A stretch of DNA of 64,000 bases. Origin: Calcarisporiella thermophila CBS 279.70 (taxonomy: Eukaryota; Calcarisporiellomycota). Under the pieces are notes generated by a model. The model searched no databases. It worked only from the letters and a program-made list of their open reading frames with translations, and was not told the DNA's origin. The stretch spans positions 35,731 through 99,730 of the forward strand of contig NW_027192195.1 of assembly GCF_041956535.1 (NCBI RefSeq). The letters run 5' to 3'. The first letter of the stretch is position 1. The number at the start of each line of letters is the position of its first letter. The position numbers and the translations under genes were made by a program. Below are positions 45,800 to 55,213 of the stretch, in pieces.

Positions 45800-46341
45800 T
45801 CGCCCCTTTTCCCCCTTTCCCGCCCCATCCCATAATCTCTAAACGTATGTCCATTTCCTTTGTATATATTATTGTTGGACCGGCCCAGATCTGCTTTACA
45901 TTTCTCCTCATTTTTGATGGTTTGATTTCTTGTTCTTCTAGTGTGATGTTACCCTATTGTTTTCCTTTACCCTCCCTCTTTATCCCCTCTTCCTCCTCCT
46001 CCTTCTCCTCCTCTGTACTGTTAATGATAGTGGGATTTTCATCATCGGGACTTTGTAACTCTTTTCGATATACCATAATACATCATATATTAAACTTCGT
46101 TTTGTTAGAAGCCAATCCCTTAATTAGCAAGTGTGGAGACATCCGAAGAAATATAGGAATTTTGGAATATTGGAAATGAAGTGAGAGTTCAATCTATGTA
46201 TGGCTAACTGTGGAACAATAGACGAATGTTCATGTTGGGGCATGAACGGTTTGCTTGCAGAAAGAGAGAGGGCAGGCCTGCTTGCATTGGTAAACCATAA
46301 TTAGCCAAATGACGCATCAGAACTCTCTCTCCCTCTCTAAG

Positions 46342-46480
46342 GAATCAAGATCGTTCGAGCAAGGCTTGGCCAATCGATGTGGGGTATGCATCTATCCTCG
46401 TGGATCAAACAGAGGTTGAGTTTATGCCGGATGGCGTCAAGAAGTCTGCGTTGAAAATGAAGAAAGCAGCGGGCAAGTGA
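46342..46480 (+). CDS. coding-like terminal exon, 46 aa, unidentified
   Basis: A pyrimidine tract and AG precede an open stretch that reads balanced, non-repetitive protein: AWPIDVGYASILVDQTEVEF, then MPDGVKKSALKMKKAAGK and a stop. A 29-nt exon candidate just upstream (after GCTTGCAG, before GTAAAC) would join in phase. No start was traced, and no family is recognised. It may be the end of an intron-rich gene or a relic. Confidence 0.3.
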
Positions 46481-46513
46481 TCGGCCTCTCAGCTTGTGTT
46501 TTGGTCAACATTG

Positions 46514-46672
46514 TCAAGTGACCAGGGGGGAGGCGAGGGCCTTTTTGCCTTGGACAGCCCACTTCTTTGGCCGGAACCCCTTAACGGTGCAAGTCGTTTT
46601 GCCAACACCGAGATCACCTTTGAAGACCCGTGCCAAAGGAATTGGTGAGTATTCTACAATGATAGTGCTCAT
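46514..46672 (-). CDS. micro-ORF with a Walker A (P-loop) motif, 52 aa
   Basis: The ORF starts MSTIIVEYSPIPLARVFKGD and continues LGVGKTTCTVKGF, giving GDLGVGKTT, which fits GxxxxGK[ST]. The motif is preceded by a beta-strand-like hydrophobic stretch, as in real P-loop proteins. No Walker B or other NTPase element was found nearby. It may be a fragment of a small GTPase/TsaE-like gene, or chance. Confidence 0.3.
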   Translation of the reverse strand: MSTIIVEYSPIPLARVFKGDLGVGKTTCTVKGFRPKKWAVQGKKALASPLVT

Positions 46673-47046
46673 GCATGGATTACCTATTGTCCCCCCTCCT
46701 TCCTCCCTCCTTTTGCAAATCCTATCCCTTGACTAAACGCACAAAATGAGCATAAAAAGCCACGTTAACCAGATCGTGATACCCCCCGGATGATTGCGCT
46801 TTATCCTCCTTTCCTCTCCAATTTTTAGATCAAAAAGTTAAGATCGAAAGAGATTCTCCCCACCTAGCCATGTTTCGTCAAGTCACAGGTGTGGAGAAGA
46901 GCATAGGATTTGCATATGAAAAGCCTAGTCGGGGACCTCTTAAACCATTATTGTTCCACTACTGGGCTTAACAATAGGGTTTCTTCCTACATATCTGAAC
47001 CTCTTTTATACTACATGCTGCTGGTGAGGGCTGGGTGGATGAATGT

Positions 47047-47101
47047 AACCTGGCTTTGTAATCTAAAATTATATTGCAATTTTAGATTACAAAGCCAGGT
47101 T
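47047..47101. repeat. perfect 24-bp inverted repeat with 7-nt loop
   Basis: The left arm at 47047-47070 (AACCTGGCTTTGTAATCTAA plus AATT) pairs without mismatch with 47078-47101, leaving the loop ATATTGC. It is not at a gene end. Possible origins are a foldback element remnant, a template-switch event or a structured RNA. Confidence 0.9.
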
Positions 47102-47886
47102 TCTTCATATGTTATTTGAAAAAGAAGACATCGAATATCGATAGGGGCTCAATTAAGTTTGCTTTGCTTGTTCCCCCCTCCCTCTCTTCCCTTTAACTTT
47201 CCATATTGCTCTCTGCTTGGCGGTCCATCCTAGTAAGGCCATGATACTAGTACACTACAGTAGTAGTGTTCGCGTCCTTAATGCGGATTGGAGTTAGACC
47301 AAGAAGCAAAGAAATCAACTCAACTTGGTGGGGCAGATAGGGTCCCCTTGAACCCATAGATACGCAAGGCCTTTTGGCTAGACCACTTTCCATGACACTA
47401 CGGGGGCTGGAGGTTAAACTATACCTTTTGTTCAGCCAGATGGGTCTAGCGCTGTGGAATACTCAACCATCCATAAGCGCTGAGGACAGCTCCAACCCCG
47501 GATTATAATTTAGGCTATCAACCCTCAATCCGAGTATCCATACTAGGAATTCCTAATCGGTGTCGGAATGATAAATGAGCCTATGATCTCCCCATGAGCA
47601 AGAAATAACCAATCAACAGCCTACGATGATGACGGCATCATCCATGTTTTCAAATGATTTTACAATATCAAAACAAGAGGTTAGTGGTAAAGTCGCTTAA
47701 AGCCTAAATTCAAGCATTTGGCCAAAATTATATCAGTCTCGAGAACATGTGTACCAATAAAAAAGGCGATGCCTTCAAAACGAACTCCTCTAATTGAGCA
47801 GAGGAGCCACCCTATTCCACTCAAACCCAGCGTTAATTAGGTGGGACTCTGGCGTGGCTTCTCCATTCCGGTCTTCTCTCCTCCCG

Positions 47887-47899
47887 CCCCCCCCCCCCC
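47887..47899. repeat. poly-C run (13)
   Basis: Thirteen C in a row following CTCCCG. Confidence 0.9.
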
Positions 47900-48495
47900 T
47901 TCCTTGGGAGCAAAGCAACCCAGCAAGAAAACCACCTACAAACCCCTTCAGTGTATTTTTAGCTGATACCCGCTCTCCCATAGAGGAAAATGGTGCCATA
48001 GAGGGGTCGGCTTACAAAGAAAAGTACATGTATTCCTAGACCACGTGGATGTACCATCTTGGAGGTGGTATCTTATAGTTTTTTCCACGTTTATTGTCAA
48101 ACTTTAGTCCTGTTCAACCTTCGGGAGAAACCAAAAATTACACATGCATAGTTGCTATTCGATTTTGATTTCACACAACGGTGACCATGTCGGACAAAGA
48201 GGCCGGTGTGCCTCTTCTATTGTTGATTTCTACTCGCTATGCAAATGGTATAGTCTGGTTGAGCCTCGCCGACTCTCTCCTTCCTGGTATGAATAAGGAC
48301 AAGATACATGCATGCTGTTCCCTAAGGCATTCAAACACCTCTTCCTATCCTTGACCGACAACCTGAGTCGAATGGAGCCCGCTTCTATTAGGGAATAAGC
48401 TATAGAGTTATGGAGAGGACACAACCAAGGTTCGAAAATATACGCTTATGACCGAGCCGGGCTTTTACCGATGGAGATTACTTCTGCCCGCCCTT

Positions 48496-48511
48496 CCCCC
48501 CCCCCCCCCCC
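48496..48511. repeat. poly-C run (16)
   Basis: Sixteen C in a row, the longest homopolymer of C/G in the window. Confidence 0.9.
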
Positions 48512-49571
48512 TCGCCCAACCCATGTAGCTTCTTAAAGATCGGGAAAACGTGAGCACTCTGGATTGGCATCTAACGAACCCTTATGTTTCCATTGAGCCT
48601 CTTTTACAATGGCCAACCGAGGCCAGAGACCTTGTTTTTTTTAGAACAGAAATTGGCTCTAATTTTTTTTTTCCAGAAGGGCGGAGTGGGGTAGGATGTC
48701 AAATTAGTGTTCGAAACTAAGAATGTATAGTCTTCTATAAGTGTGTAGAGCTTATGTCTTTACATTCATCAATAAACACGTAATATCAGAGGGGCATCGA
48801 TTACCCCAATGTTGCCACAGCTTATTCCTCTAAGCCGTTCCCCGCCCACCACATTGGAAGCCATACCAAGCCAGCTGGGTCGTCTCTGCTCTTCCTCCCT
48901 AGACACTCGACCTGGAGAAAGAAGGGAAGAAAGTGGGGAGGGGGAAAGGGGGGGGGGAGGAAGAAGGAAGGGGGATGTGCTAATTCAGAAGGGTTCTCGT
49001 CTCCAAAATAGACGCGGGCGAGATAACAGAAGATGCGCTTATTGTAGGTTCATCATGAAATGAACACAAGAAATGAACTTTGTGTTCCGCCTTAAGCTCC
49101 GGCTCAAAGCGATTGAAAAAAGATCGATGCATTAGGGTTCAATTGAGTGTGGAAATGACTGGATCACGGCAAAGGATTTGAATTGACCATCGTACCACTC
49201 GTGTGTTTTCCTCCCCCCTCCTTCCCTATTTTAACCTCCCCGCCTCCTCCGGCCCCAGTTCCTAGGTCGCCTTTCCTTACCACTTTTACTCATCGGAGAT
49301 ACACAAACACAATTTCTGTGCTCGTCGTTCTAACCTCGGCCACTGAATACAGTGTGGCTACTCCATTGTGATATATATTCCCTTTTTTCCTTATTTTTCG
49401 CTTCCTCTATTTTGTTCCTTTTTTCTTTTTCGTCTCTCGTTTCCTCTTGCTTACTCTGCTGCCCCCATTGTGCTCTGGCCCGGGCATAGTATCGAGATTC
49501 TGCTCCCAGTGTTGGTTCTTGGCAAAAAAACGACAATCCTCGAGGACGGTTTTGAAACAGGAATACACACC

Positions 49572-51205
49572 ATGGCCAATGTCCCTCACATCAGATACAC
49601 TCTACCGACCGAGCTTCACCCCGGCTCCTACTACCCTCCCCATATCCCGGGTCACTACTCTCGGCCCCTCATCTACAGCCCCGCCCAACTCCACCGAAAT
49701 GGCTTGAGCCGAGGTCAGCACGCCGCAACGCACCTGACCTCCCACCCCCCATATCCCCCAAGCCAGCTGCCTCTCCCCTCGCCCCCCATTCACCACACTC
49801 TCTCCAACAGCACAATATCGTTTGACTGCGTTCCCGCACAGCAGCCCGAACATTCGCTGCTAAATGACGTCTTCTTCTCCACTCCGCCGGCCACGGAGCC
49901 CTCCATTGAAACGTTGCCACTTCATTTGGACTTGCCACCCGTCGCGGTGGACTCGGATAATGGGGCTTTTGTGGAGACATACGAGATGTCCAACCCTCTG
50001 CCGAGCCCAAGTGAGTCATTGGAGACATCCATTTTTGGAGTGGAAGAATGGTCGCAGGCGGACGATGGAGAACAGGAGAAACTAAATGAGGAGAGAGAGG
50101 ACGCGGGTGGTTTTACGACAATAGAGGCCTCCAAGATACGCGAGTTGGACGACACAGACGAGGGAGTGTACCACCTATCGAAGCGGAGAAGATTGTCATT
50201 TGGTGTGGATTTCGATTGCGAATTTGGAATTGACAGCGGGTTTGATGAGTATGGCGCGGAAGGACCGGAGGAGGAATCGGACGGAAAGAATGCGGAGATT
50301 TTCACGAAGCAACCTGAAGAAGAAACGGCGGCTCTTGAAGATGAAGCCGCCTTTGTAGGAAGACAAGATGTTCAAGCGTCCTCTGATCTAGAGTCGGAAG
50401 AAGAAGAAGAAGAAGAGGAGGAGGAGGAGGAAGAGGAAGGTGAGAAGGAGAGCGGGGCGGAAGTGGAGGAAGCGGAGGAGGAAGAGGCTGACGAAGCCAC
50501 ATCCATTAACACATTGGATCAGGTACCTCCACGGCCAACGCAGAGTCCTACTATTTACCAGCAGGTGAGAACCCTATAAGCTGCATCGCGCTCCCCACTA
50601 AAACAACTCATGACATTTGACTTTTCTGCCTTCTAACCAGCTTACTCGCGCCCGCATCGATTGGTGCAGATATTGCGGCACGACGGAGGGAGTGAACTGG
50701 CGCCCCGGGCCATGGGGCAAGCGAACTCTCTGCAACAAGCACGGGTGTGATTATAAAGGCTACGGCTTCGTATGCAAACTGCCGCGCCTGGATTTGACCT
50801 CCTTTTTGCATGAAGCCGTTACCGACCGGGACCGGCCAGTTTTGCAGCTCTTCTGCTGCGTTTGCCAGAAACGCGAGTCCACCCGCGGAAATGTGCTGGT
50901 CAGATGCGAGGGGTGCCCTAAGGCGTACCACCAGCAGTGCTATCCGGGCGGGATTGCGGATCCCGTTGTGGCCGCAGAAGGGCCGTGGCACTGCGAGGCC
51001 GGGTGCAGCGAGAATCTGAAGCGAAAGCGCATTGGTATGTACCTGGTGTTGTTTTCTTTTCCACCTGCCCCCCTCCCGTTGTTAACCTCTGCGCCCCTCT
51101 CCTTGTCTAGTGGTCGAGCTGCCAAGACGCCGCCTTCCGCTTATGTCCTCGCCAAAGGCTTCCGCCATTCCCCCAGCCTCGCGCCGCCGTTCCCTCAAAA
51201 ACTAG
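49572..51205 (+). CDS. GATA-like zinc finger + PHD finger nuclear protein, 493 aa
   Basis: Three exons: 49572-50564, 50641-51034, 51111-51205. The start MANVPHIRYTLP is chosen because upstream in-frame sequence is CT-rich and untranslated-looking. Residues 1-150 are Pro/His-rich; about 180-325 is acidic with a basic KRRRLSFG patch and a 17-residue acidic run of mostly Glu. Exon 2 encodes DWCRYCGTTEGVNWRPGPWG then KRTLCNKHGCDYKG, a variant GATA-type finger. It continues with a PHD finger: CCVCQKRESTRG, LVRCEGCPKAYHQQCYPGG and GPWHCEAGC. PHD fingers read histone tails, so a chromatin-linked regulator is likely. The extra residues around the second Cys pair of the GATA-like finger make direct DNA binding uncertain. 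Confidence 0.82.
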
Positions 51206-52139
51206 TCGGACTGTGGCGCGGGAGGCTGAGAGGATGAGATTGAGACGCTTTTCAAATCATTTTGTATTATCTGGTCTACTCAACTTCGCTTCGACCTTGT
51301 TGTATATACATTTACGTAAATAAACATAATCTAATTTAGAGCAGGACTCTCCCACCCCTCCCTGTTTAAGAACTCTGGTTGACACTAGAATAATACGCCT
51401 TACATAAAAAAAGCCACCTCACTTCAGCATCTTGCAGCGGAAATCCGCCAAAGGCGCTGCATTGCCGCGCGAGAAAAGTTAACGAAAGAAAAAAAGATAG
51501 GAAGCAGAAAAAGAAGGAGCCTTCGGCATCTAGTTCGTCTTTGGTTTTTTTTGGGGAAGGAGGAGGGGAGGAGGCCGAGAGAGGAGGGGGTCAGAATGAG
51601 GCTAGTCGAAAAGAGTTTTCCTCCCAAAAGGTTAAACTTTGCGCACGGTCCACGCATTCCGCTGAGGGATATATATACATATACCTCCGGGTTCCCAAAT
51701 ACAGTCTCCAAGGCCTTGGCTACTCTCGATCGAAAGAACTTAGTAGCAAATTAGTCTATTTTAGCTCCGGGACAGCTCTAAAACTAGTTTTTTTCTCTCT
51801 CCATTGCCGCTGCTTCCAATTGAACAGTTCCCGGGATTTTCTTCCCTGGGATTTGATGTTGTCACAGGGCAGGGGAAAAGCATGATACCGAGTCTCTAAC
51901 TCTAAAGCCTATGCTTGTTACTCATATTATCCAAGCATCGCATCAGGGAACATAGCTATCCTCGCATAACTTTAAAGCGGGGGTTGGCCTTGACGGACGC
52001 TACAACGCTTTAGCTCTTCTTTCCGTCTCCCACTCGTTGAGCGTGCGCCTGCCTCCTTCTGCTACGCCCTCGTCTTTTTTATTCTCTTGGTTCCTATTCT
52101 TTGGCCTTTCTCGGGTTCAGTAGCCAACTTCATTGGGGT
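51206..52139. other. intergenic region upstream of the velvet gene
   Basis: 934 bp. Purine-rich around 51540-51590; no gene recognised. The ORFs here are low-complexity. Confidence 0.5.
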
Positions 52140-52769
52140 ATGACGAGGTACAATTCCACCGTTGGATTGTGTTCGGGATCCCTTGCCAATTAACTCCCCC
52201 CCCCCATCCATACTAGCTACTCCATTGTGTTTGCCCAGCAGCCAACTCATGGGTATGCCATTCATAGCAATGACTCGGCCGCAAGGACTAAGCGCCTGAC
52301 CCCCCCGCTCATTGTGCAATGCTTCCAATACGATGAGTATACCCAGACCTATTCCGAGTAATAAGTCACTTTTGCTTTTCTTTATTCTGTCCTCCCCCCC
52401 TTTTCCCAGGAGGCCTCTATCATTGACTCACTTCCCCTCTCCCAATCCAGTATTCCCGAATCCACCAGTGCCGTACTGGTCGCTTATGTGCACCTATACA
52501 CGGGCGACGGAGTCCATCGCTACGAGCAGGTCCCCATCGAAGGCATCTATCAGAACCTACTGGCGGGGAATCTGGTCGCAAACGCCGTCAAGCATCGCGA
52601 TGGGTACAATCGAATAGGCGTGTATTTCTCGTTTCCTGACCTCAGCGTTAGGCTTAGCGGAACTTATAGATTAGCTGTGTACGTGCACCATATGGGGTTA
52701 GCGTCGGGTCAGGGGTGGGCAGCTGCGGTCGCGTCGGGATTGACGGGCCCTTTTGAGGTGTATGAATAA
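52140..52769 (+). CDS. minimal velvet-domain protein, 155 aa
   Basis: Three exons: 52140-52147 (8 nt), 52217-52357, 52451-52769; the phases close exactly. Velvet signatures: YSIVFAQQPTHGYAIHSNDS at the start (compare the Y-x-L-x-V-x-QQP of the family), then TPPLIVQCFQY. Next are AYVHLYTGDG, NLLAGNLVANAVKHRDG, GVYFSFPDLSVRLSGTYRLA and GLTGPFEVYE. Velvet proteins (VosA/VelB/VeA) are NF-kB-like DNA-binding regulators of spore formation and secondary metabolism. Here the protein is little more than the domain. The RPxDPPP patch is degenerate, and the C-terminal helix and strand after F-x-V-Y are missing, because the stop falls directly after FEVYE. The 8-nt first exon is inferred from phase and a GAG|GTAC donor. 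Confidence 0.72.
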
Positions 52770-54086
52770 ATTTCTCGGTGTTCCCTTTTAGGTCAGCACG
52801 GATGGCCAAGAGGAGTGAAGGCTAAGGAGAGAAAGAGAGTGCGTGAGAGAGAGAGAGAGACAAGAAAAAAGGAAAGGGAAAAAATTTTTGTTAAAAAGTC
52901 TTGCTCCATATATCCAGCATGATTTGCCCCCCTCCCCATATAGCATCCAAAAGAACGATATATCTATTTTCCTCTATGCCATATACTTGCATCCTCGCGG
53001 ACATTTGTTCAAGGATTTCTTTTTTGTTTATTTACTCGTTGGAGTGTTGACCCAACCATACCTGCAGACGCTTGTTTGCTATTATCCAATACACTTAGTA
53101 TGTGCCCGTGTCATTTTTAAAAGTCCATCCTTGTGTTTCCATTTATTTTTCTCTTTGATGCTTATTTTCTATGCCCCGTCTGCAAACAGGAAGCGCAGAG
53201 CCCTCCGCCTCCCCCTCTTTTCGGCCGCTTATGATGAGAGAAATTATGTGTCCCGATCTCTCTGCAAAGCGTGCTGGATTGCTTGGCTTGTTGTATAGAT
53301 CCTCTCTGCTTCTTTTAAGAATGACCTAGGCCGTGGGTTGTGTTCAACCAATTTATCAGGTTACCATCCGAACGCGTTTATGACTTGGGGGTGGGGAGCC
53401 TACCGTGGAATTTCATGGGAAAGTAGGTAAAATTGAAAAGCGAGAGGAGCCGAAAATTAAGGTAGATCTTCAGCAATTTCCATCCCCCCTAAGTGGTGCC
53501 GAGGGGAAATTTTCTCGGAGCGGTGAGAAAATGCGGGAGGAGAAGTGTTCTGTGACTGAATAAAAGACCGGGCGTAAATGATCTCTAAGGCTTATACTAA
53601 AGGACTAAAGGGACACAAGATAAATCATCACAATTGGAGGGCGTCACAGCACTATCCTTGAAGAACCTCTTACACTGGATGCTTAAAGCATAATATTTCA
53701 AAACCACTCGACCGCTTTCGCTCTCGAAGCTTTACCGGGTAGCATCACACGCTTTTGTGGAAGTTGGTCTGTGGTCTGCTCTCAAATTCACCCGATTCAG
53801 TATATTGGTGCCTGACCAATCGCCGGAGGGCACGGGAGGGTCGAAATCTTTATGCTGTCTCCAGCATAAAGGATATAAAGATGCTGCTTGGTATACTTTT
53901 CTTTATCACGCTGTCTCTTGTTCCCTCCCTTCAATCCTCCTCTTACCCCCCTTCCATACCACACTTCCCTTGCCGGTCAAGGTTTTTTTTCACGCTTTTG
54001 CGCGCATTCCATCACCTATCTTCCCCATCCTCATTGCATCCCATATATATCTCCTTTGGCTAAGCTCTTCTTACCCTTTATTTACG
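52770..54086. promoter_or_regulatory. long upstream region of the LPMO gene
   Basis: 1.3 kb without a gene: GA repeat near 52843-52860, T-rich middle, a TATA box at 53874 and a strongly pyrimidine-rich leader before the ATG. Confidence 0.45.
53874..53880 (+). promoter_or_regulatory. TATA box of the LPMO gene
   Basis: TATAAAG lies 213 nt before the ATG at 54087, followed by long C/T tracts (53920-54060), a common arrangement for strongly expressed secreted fungal proteins. Confidence 0.5.
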
Positions 54087-55213
54087 ATGACGATCTCGAA
54101 AACCACTTTTTTCTTGGCCGCTCTTCTGCTTTCGGCAGCTCCCTCCGCGTTCGGGCACATGGAAATGCAGTTTCCCGCCCCACGTCGCTCCAAATTTTCT
54201 TCCTTCTACAAGAGTAAAGGCCAGGTGGACTTTGATTTGACCTCCCCATTGAATGGAAACCAGTTCCCCTGTAAGCGATACGGGGAGGGTCCTGCGGAGA
54301 ACACGTTCCGTGCCGGCCAAACGGTGCCCGTGTCTATCGTGGGTGGGGCGCCGCACAACGGAGGGCATTGTCAGTTTGCCCTAAGCTATGACAACGCGAA
54401 AACATTTGTAGTGATTCAGGACGAGATGGAGACGTGTCCCCTAGAGCGCAAATATAACGTCAAGATTCCCGAAGAGGCTCCTTCTGGCAAGGTAGAGATT
54501 GAATTTCCAAAAGAGAGAAACTCGGCCTTGACCTTTTGTACTTCCCTTTTCGTTAGGCCATTTTCGCCTGGTCATGGGTCAACGCCGTTGGTAATCGCGA
54601 GTATTACATGAACTGCGCCGACGTGAATATCCAAGGGCGCCAGGGGGGTAAGCTCACGGGCAAGGAGATGTTGGTGGTGAATCTCCCTGGAAGACCCACT
54701 ATCCCCGAGTTTATGGGGAACCGAAACACCGGCAAAGAGCTGTTCGCCAAACGCAAGACCATCACCGTTAGCGGAAACGGGCGAGTGGAGAAGGGTGGGG
54801 ACGCGGCCGAAACACCCAGCCAGGAGCAGGAAAAGTCGCAGAAACCGGAGGGACCGCAGGGCGGAAAAAATCCTCAAAGACCTACCAATCCCCAGAGGCC
54901 AACCAACCCCCCAAGGCCTGCTAATCCCCAGCGGCCCTCGAACTCCCAGAAACCGGCCAATCCTCAAGGGGGTGCTCGGCCCAACAAACCGAACAGGCCC
55001 GCCTCTCCTAATGCCGCGTCCCAATTCACGGCCGCTGGAGCGCCTTGTCAACGCGAAGGTGAGATTCGATGTGTGAGAAACAACGTGACTCGAGAAATGA
55101 TGGTGTGCCGTCGCCGCCGGTTTGTGCGACAGATGTGCCCAAGGGATTTGGTGTGCCGCGATGCTGGTGCAGCGCTGGGTGGGCAATCTTGTGGCCCTCG
55201 CCTTCCCCAGTAG
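54087..55213 (+). CDS. secreted lytic polysaccharide monooxygenase (AA11-like) with Cys-rich tail
   Basis: Two exons, 54087-54491 and 54557-55213; 353 aa. A signal peptide of 23 residues (ending SAFG) leaves His24 as the mature N-terminus ([14 protein letters not shown]), the first ligand of the copper histidine brace. The second is in [17 protein letters not shown]. Other AA11-like landmarks are [23 protein letters not shown]-like [10 protein letters not shown] and [20 protein letters not shown] with MNCADV, formed across the splice. A linker of about ten Pro/Asn-rich repeats ([12 protein letters not shown]) leads to a six-Cys tail ([11 protein letters not shown]...[14 protein letters not shown]) that resembles small chitin-binding modules. 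Oxidative cleavage of chitin is likely; the substrate is inferred. The tail is unusually Arg-rich. Confidence 0.82.
54855..54993 (+). repeat. Pro/Asn/Gln linker-coding short repeats
   Basis: Degenerate 15-18-nt units encoding NP(Q/P)RP(T/A), about eight copies, form the linker between the LPMO domain and the Cys-rich tail. Confidence 0.75.

Larger units (their letters stand above)
43124..49571. other. 6.4-kb gene-poor, CT-rich intergenic region
   Basis: No confident protein gene. Contents noted: poly-C runs of 13, 13 and 16 nt (45787, 47887, 48496), a 10-nt G run (48948), a TATA-led 5' exon candidate (45494), a coding-like terminal exon (46342-46480), a P-loop micro-ORF (46514-46672) and a perfect 24-bp hairpin (47047-47101). 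Larger ORFs (44278-44799, 45706-46179) read through CT-rich sequence and lack domain signals. It could hold noncoding transcripts or a decayed gene. Confidence 0.5.

Noticed and set aside
49368-49571. In-frame N-terminal extension of the GATA-like/PHD gene
   Set aside because: The extension reads Phe/Ser/Leu from a pyrimidine-rich leader; the ATG at 49572 has a CACCATGG context.
53757-54086. In-frame N-terminal extension of the LPMO gene
   Set aside because: It would destroy the signal peptide and the N-terminal His required for the copper site.
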